Assembly (NCBI GenBank): GCA_947471365.1
Contig: CANIWQ010000005.1
Span: 1 to 59,271 of the forward strand
DNA length: 59,271 nucleotides
Direction of reading: 5' to 3'
DNA from: Gemmatimonadota bacterium
GTDB lineage: Bacteria > Gemmatimonadota > Gemmatimonadetes > Gemmatimonadales > Gemmatimonadaceae
Positions 58,847 to 59,271 of the stretch are shown one piece after another (the first letter of the stretch is position 1; each line of letters opens with the position of its first letter). The translations under genes and the position numbers were made by a program. The notes beneath the pieces are model-generated. The model saw nothing but the letters and a program-made list of their open reading frames with translations, searched no databases and was not told the origin of the DNA.

Positions 58847-59271
58847 GAAATCGCGGAAGCGAGTCCACGTCGTCCCGCCACGGGAACCTCTTCTCTCGTA
58901 ACTCGGGAGCGATGCTAATTCACGTGCAGCGGGAAAGGGGACTTGCCCATCGCACCATGTCGCTTCGTCCCTGGCAAGTGCAGCTTCTCCGGATCGCGGT
59001 ATCGCGGTGGTTCGTGGCGATCCTTGCCATCGCCGTTTGCAGTTGGGGATACTTCGCGGTCCAGGCAGCGCGAGTGACTCTCGTGTCCCGCCGTTTGGTG
59101 GTGCTGGAAGCGGACGCGCTTCGCCTTGATACGCTACAGCGCGCACTGACGCAGCTGCAGCAGCGCTACGACCAGGTTCAGAAAATGATGAGCGCCCAGA
59201 ACGGTGCGCGTGGCGCGGGCGCCGGATCACCTCCGCCCACACCTCCGCCCACACCTCCGCCCACACCTCCG
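58843..59271 (+). CDS. Envelope protein downstream of parB, N-terminal part (possible M23-type)
   Basis: 143 residues visible; the gene continues beyond the window. It overlaps parB as ATGA. A basic cytosolic start (1-50, with TMSLRPWQVQLLR at 39-51) precedes one membrane helix (about 55-75, VAILAIAVCSWGYFAVQAA). A predicted coiled coil follows (about 83-115, heptads rich in Leu and Gln), then a proline-rich tail (129-143) of PPPT repeats. A basic start, a helix and a periplasmic coiled coil are seen in N-termini of M23 (LytM) peptidases, often encoded beside parB and bactofilin, so that is a possible identity. The catalytic part is not in view, so this is inference. A later start at residue 24 or 39 is possible. 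Confidence 0.6.
   Translation, partial: MRNRGSESTSSRHGNLFSRNSGAMLIHVQRERGLAHRTMSLRPWQVQLLRIAVSRWFVAILAIAVCSWGYFAVQAARVTLVSRRLVVLEADALRLDTLQRALTQLQQRYDQVQKMMSAQNGARGAGAGSPPPTPPPTPPPTPP
59230..59271 (+). repeat. 12-bp tandem repeat encoding PPPT
   Basis: Three and a half exact copies of CCTCCGCCCACA reaching the window edge. They lie in frame and code a Pro-Pro-Pro-Thr spacer, probably an extended linker in the periplasm. The exact repeat suggests slippage-driven length change. Confidence 0.93.

Overview
The window is about 59 kb of GC-rich DNA, densely coded on both strands. It looks like the chromosome of a free-living, prototrophic Gram-negative bacterium. Signal peptides, lipoprotein boxes, Tat-type leaders and a large predicted beta-barrel protein all argue for an outer membrane. 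The gene mix would fit Gemmatimonadota, but that assignment is inference from gene content, not from a marker gene. No rRNA, tRNA, CRISPR array, prophage or insertion sequence was recognised, and no gene-free stretch exceeds about 300 bases.

Layout. 1-11960: an MFS transporter cut by the window edge, an NrtR-like regulator, YggX, an MBL-fold hydrolase, an alpha/beta hydrolase with two tandem family 2 glycosyltransferases, an M28 peptidase, an aldo/keto-reductase-like protein, a secreted phosphatase-like protein and a DUF4956-type membrane protein preceded by a 12-bp tandem repeat. 12009-17043: an arginine cluster, argC-argB-argD on the minus strand and argR and argH on the plus strand, with ArgR-box-like sequence before argH. 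17205-23075: a small AT-hook protein, a cold-shock protein, ispG, an HD-domain alarmone-hydrolase-like protein, a kinase-like membrane protein without a P-loop, a cupredoxin lipoprotein and a DsbA-like lipoprotein. 23226-30615: a complete histidine operon, hisG-D-C-H-A-B-F-N-IE, preceded by a histidine-rich leader peptide and a terminator/antiterminator pair that read as a transcription attenuator. 30646-46812: mainly exported peptidases (two M16 subunits, M1, M24, a carbamoylase-type amidase), murB, an outer-membrane protein, a winged-helix/nucleotidyltransferase-like fusion, TerC and an ArsC-like protein. 47038-52020: a second AT-hook protein related to the first, a beta-propeller/phosphoesterase and a dienelactone-hydrolase-like lipoprotein. 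52044-59271: mnmG, a membrane glycosyltransferase, a SIMPL-domain protein, a parS site, parA, parB and the start of an envelope protein. This last block resembles the origin-proximal region of many bacterial chromosomes.

How parts work together. The his operon encodes every enzyme from PRPP and ATP to histidine, with coupled overlapping genes. Its leader lets charged tRNA-His levels set read-through into hisG. ArgR, encoded between its likely targets, would repress arginine synthesis. ParA, ParB and the parS palindrome form a chromosome-segregation module. The two M16 genes look like the HxxEH-bearing and R/Y-bearing halves of one heterodimeric periplasmic protease.

Strongest leads: the his attenuator; the pair of AT-hook proteins, which share domain order and a promoter element next to the start codon; the single-gene fusion of a winged helix to a degenerate nucleotidyltransferase fold; several enzymes missing a key residue (HD hydrolase, ArsC-like, aldo/keto reductase-like, kinase-like); and four hairpins that hold the stop codon of the gene they end.
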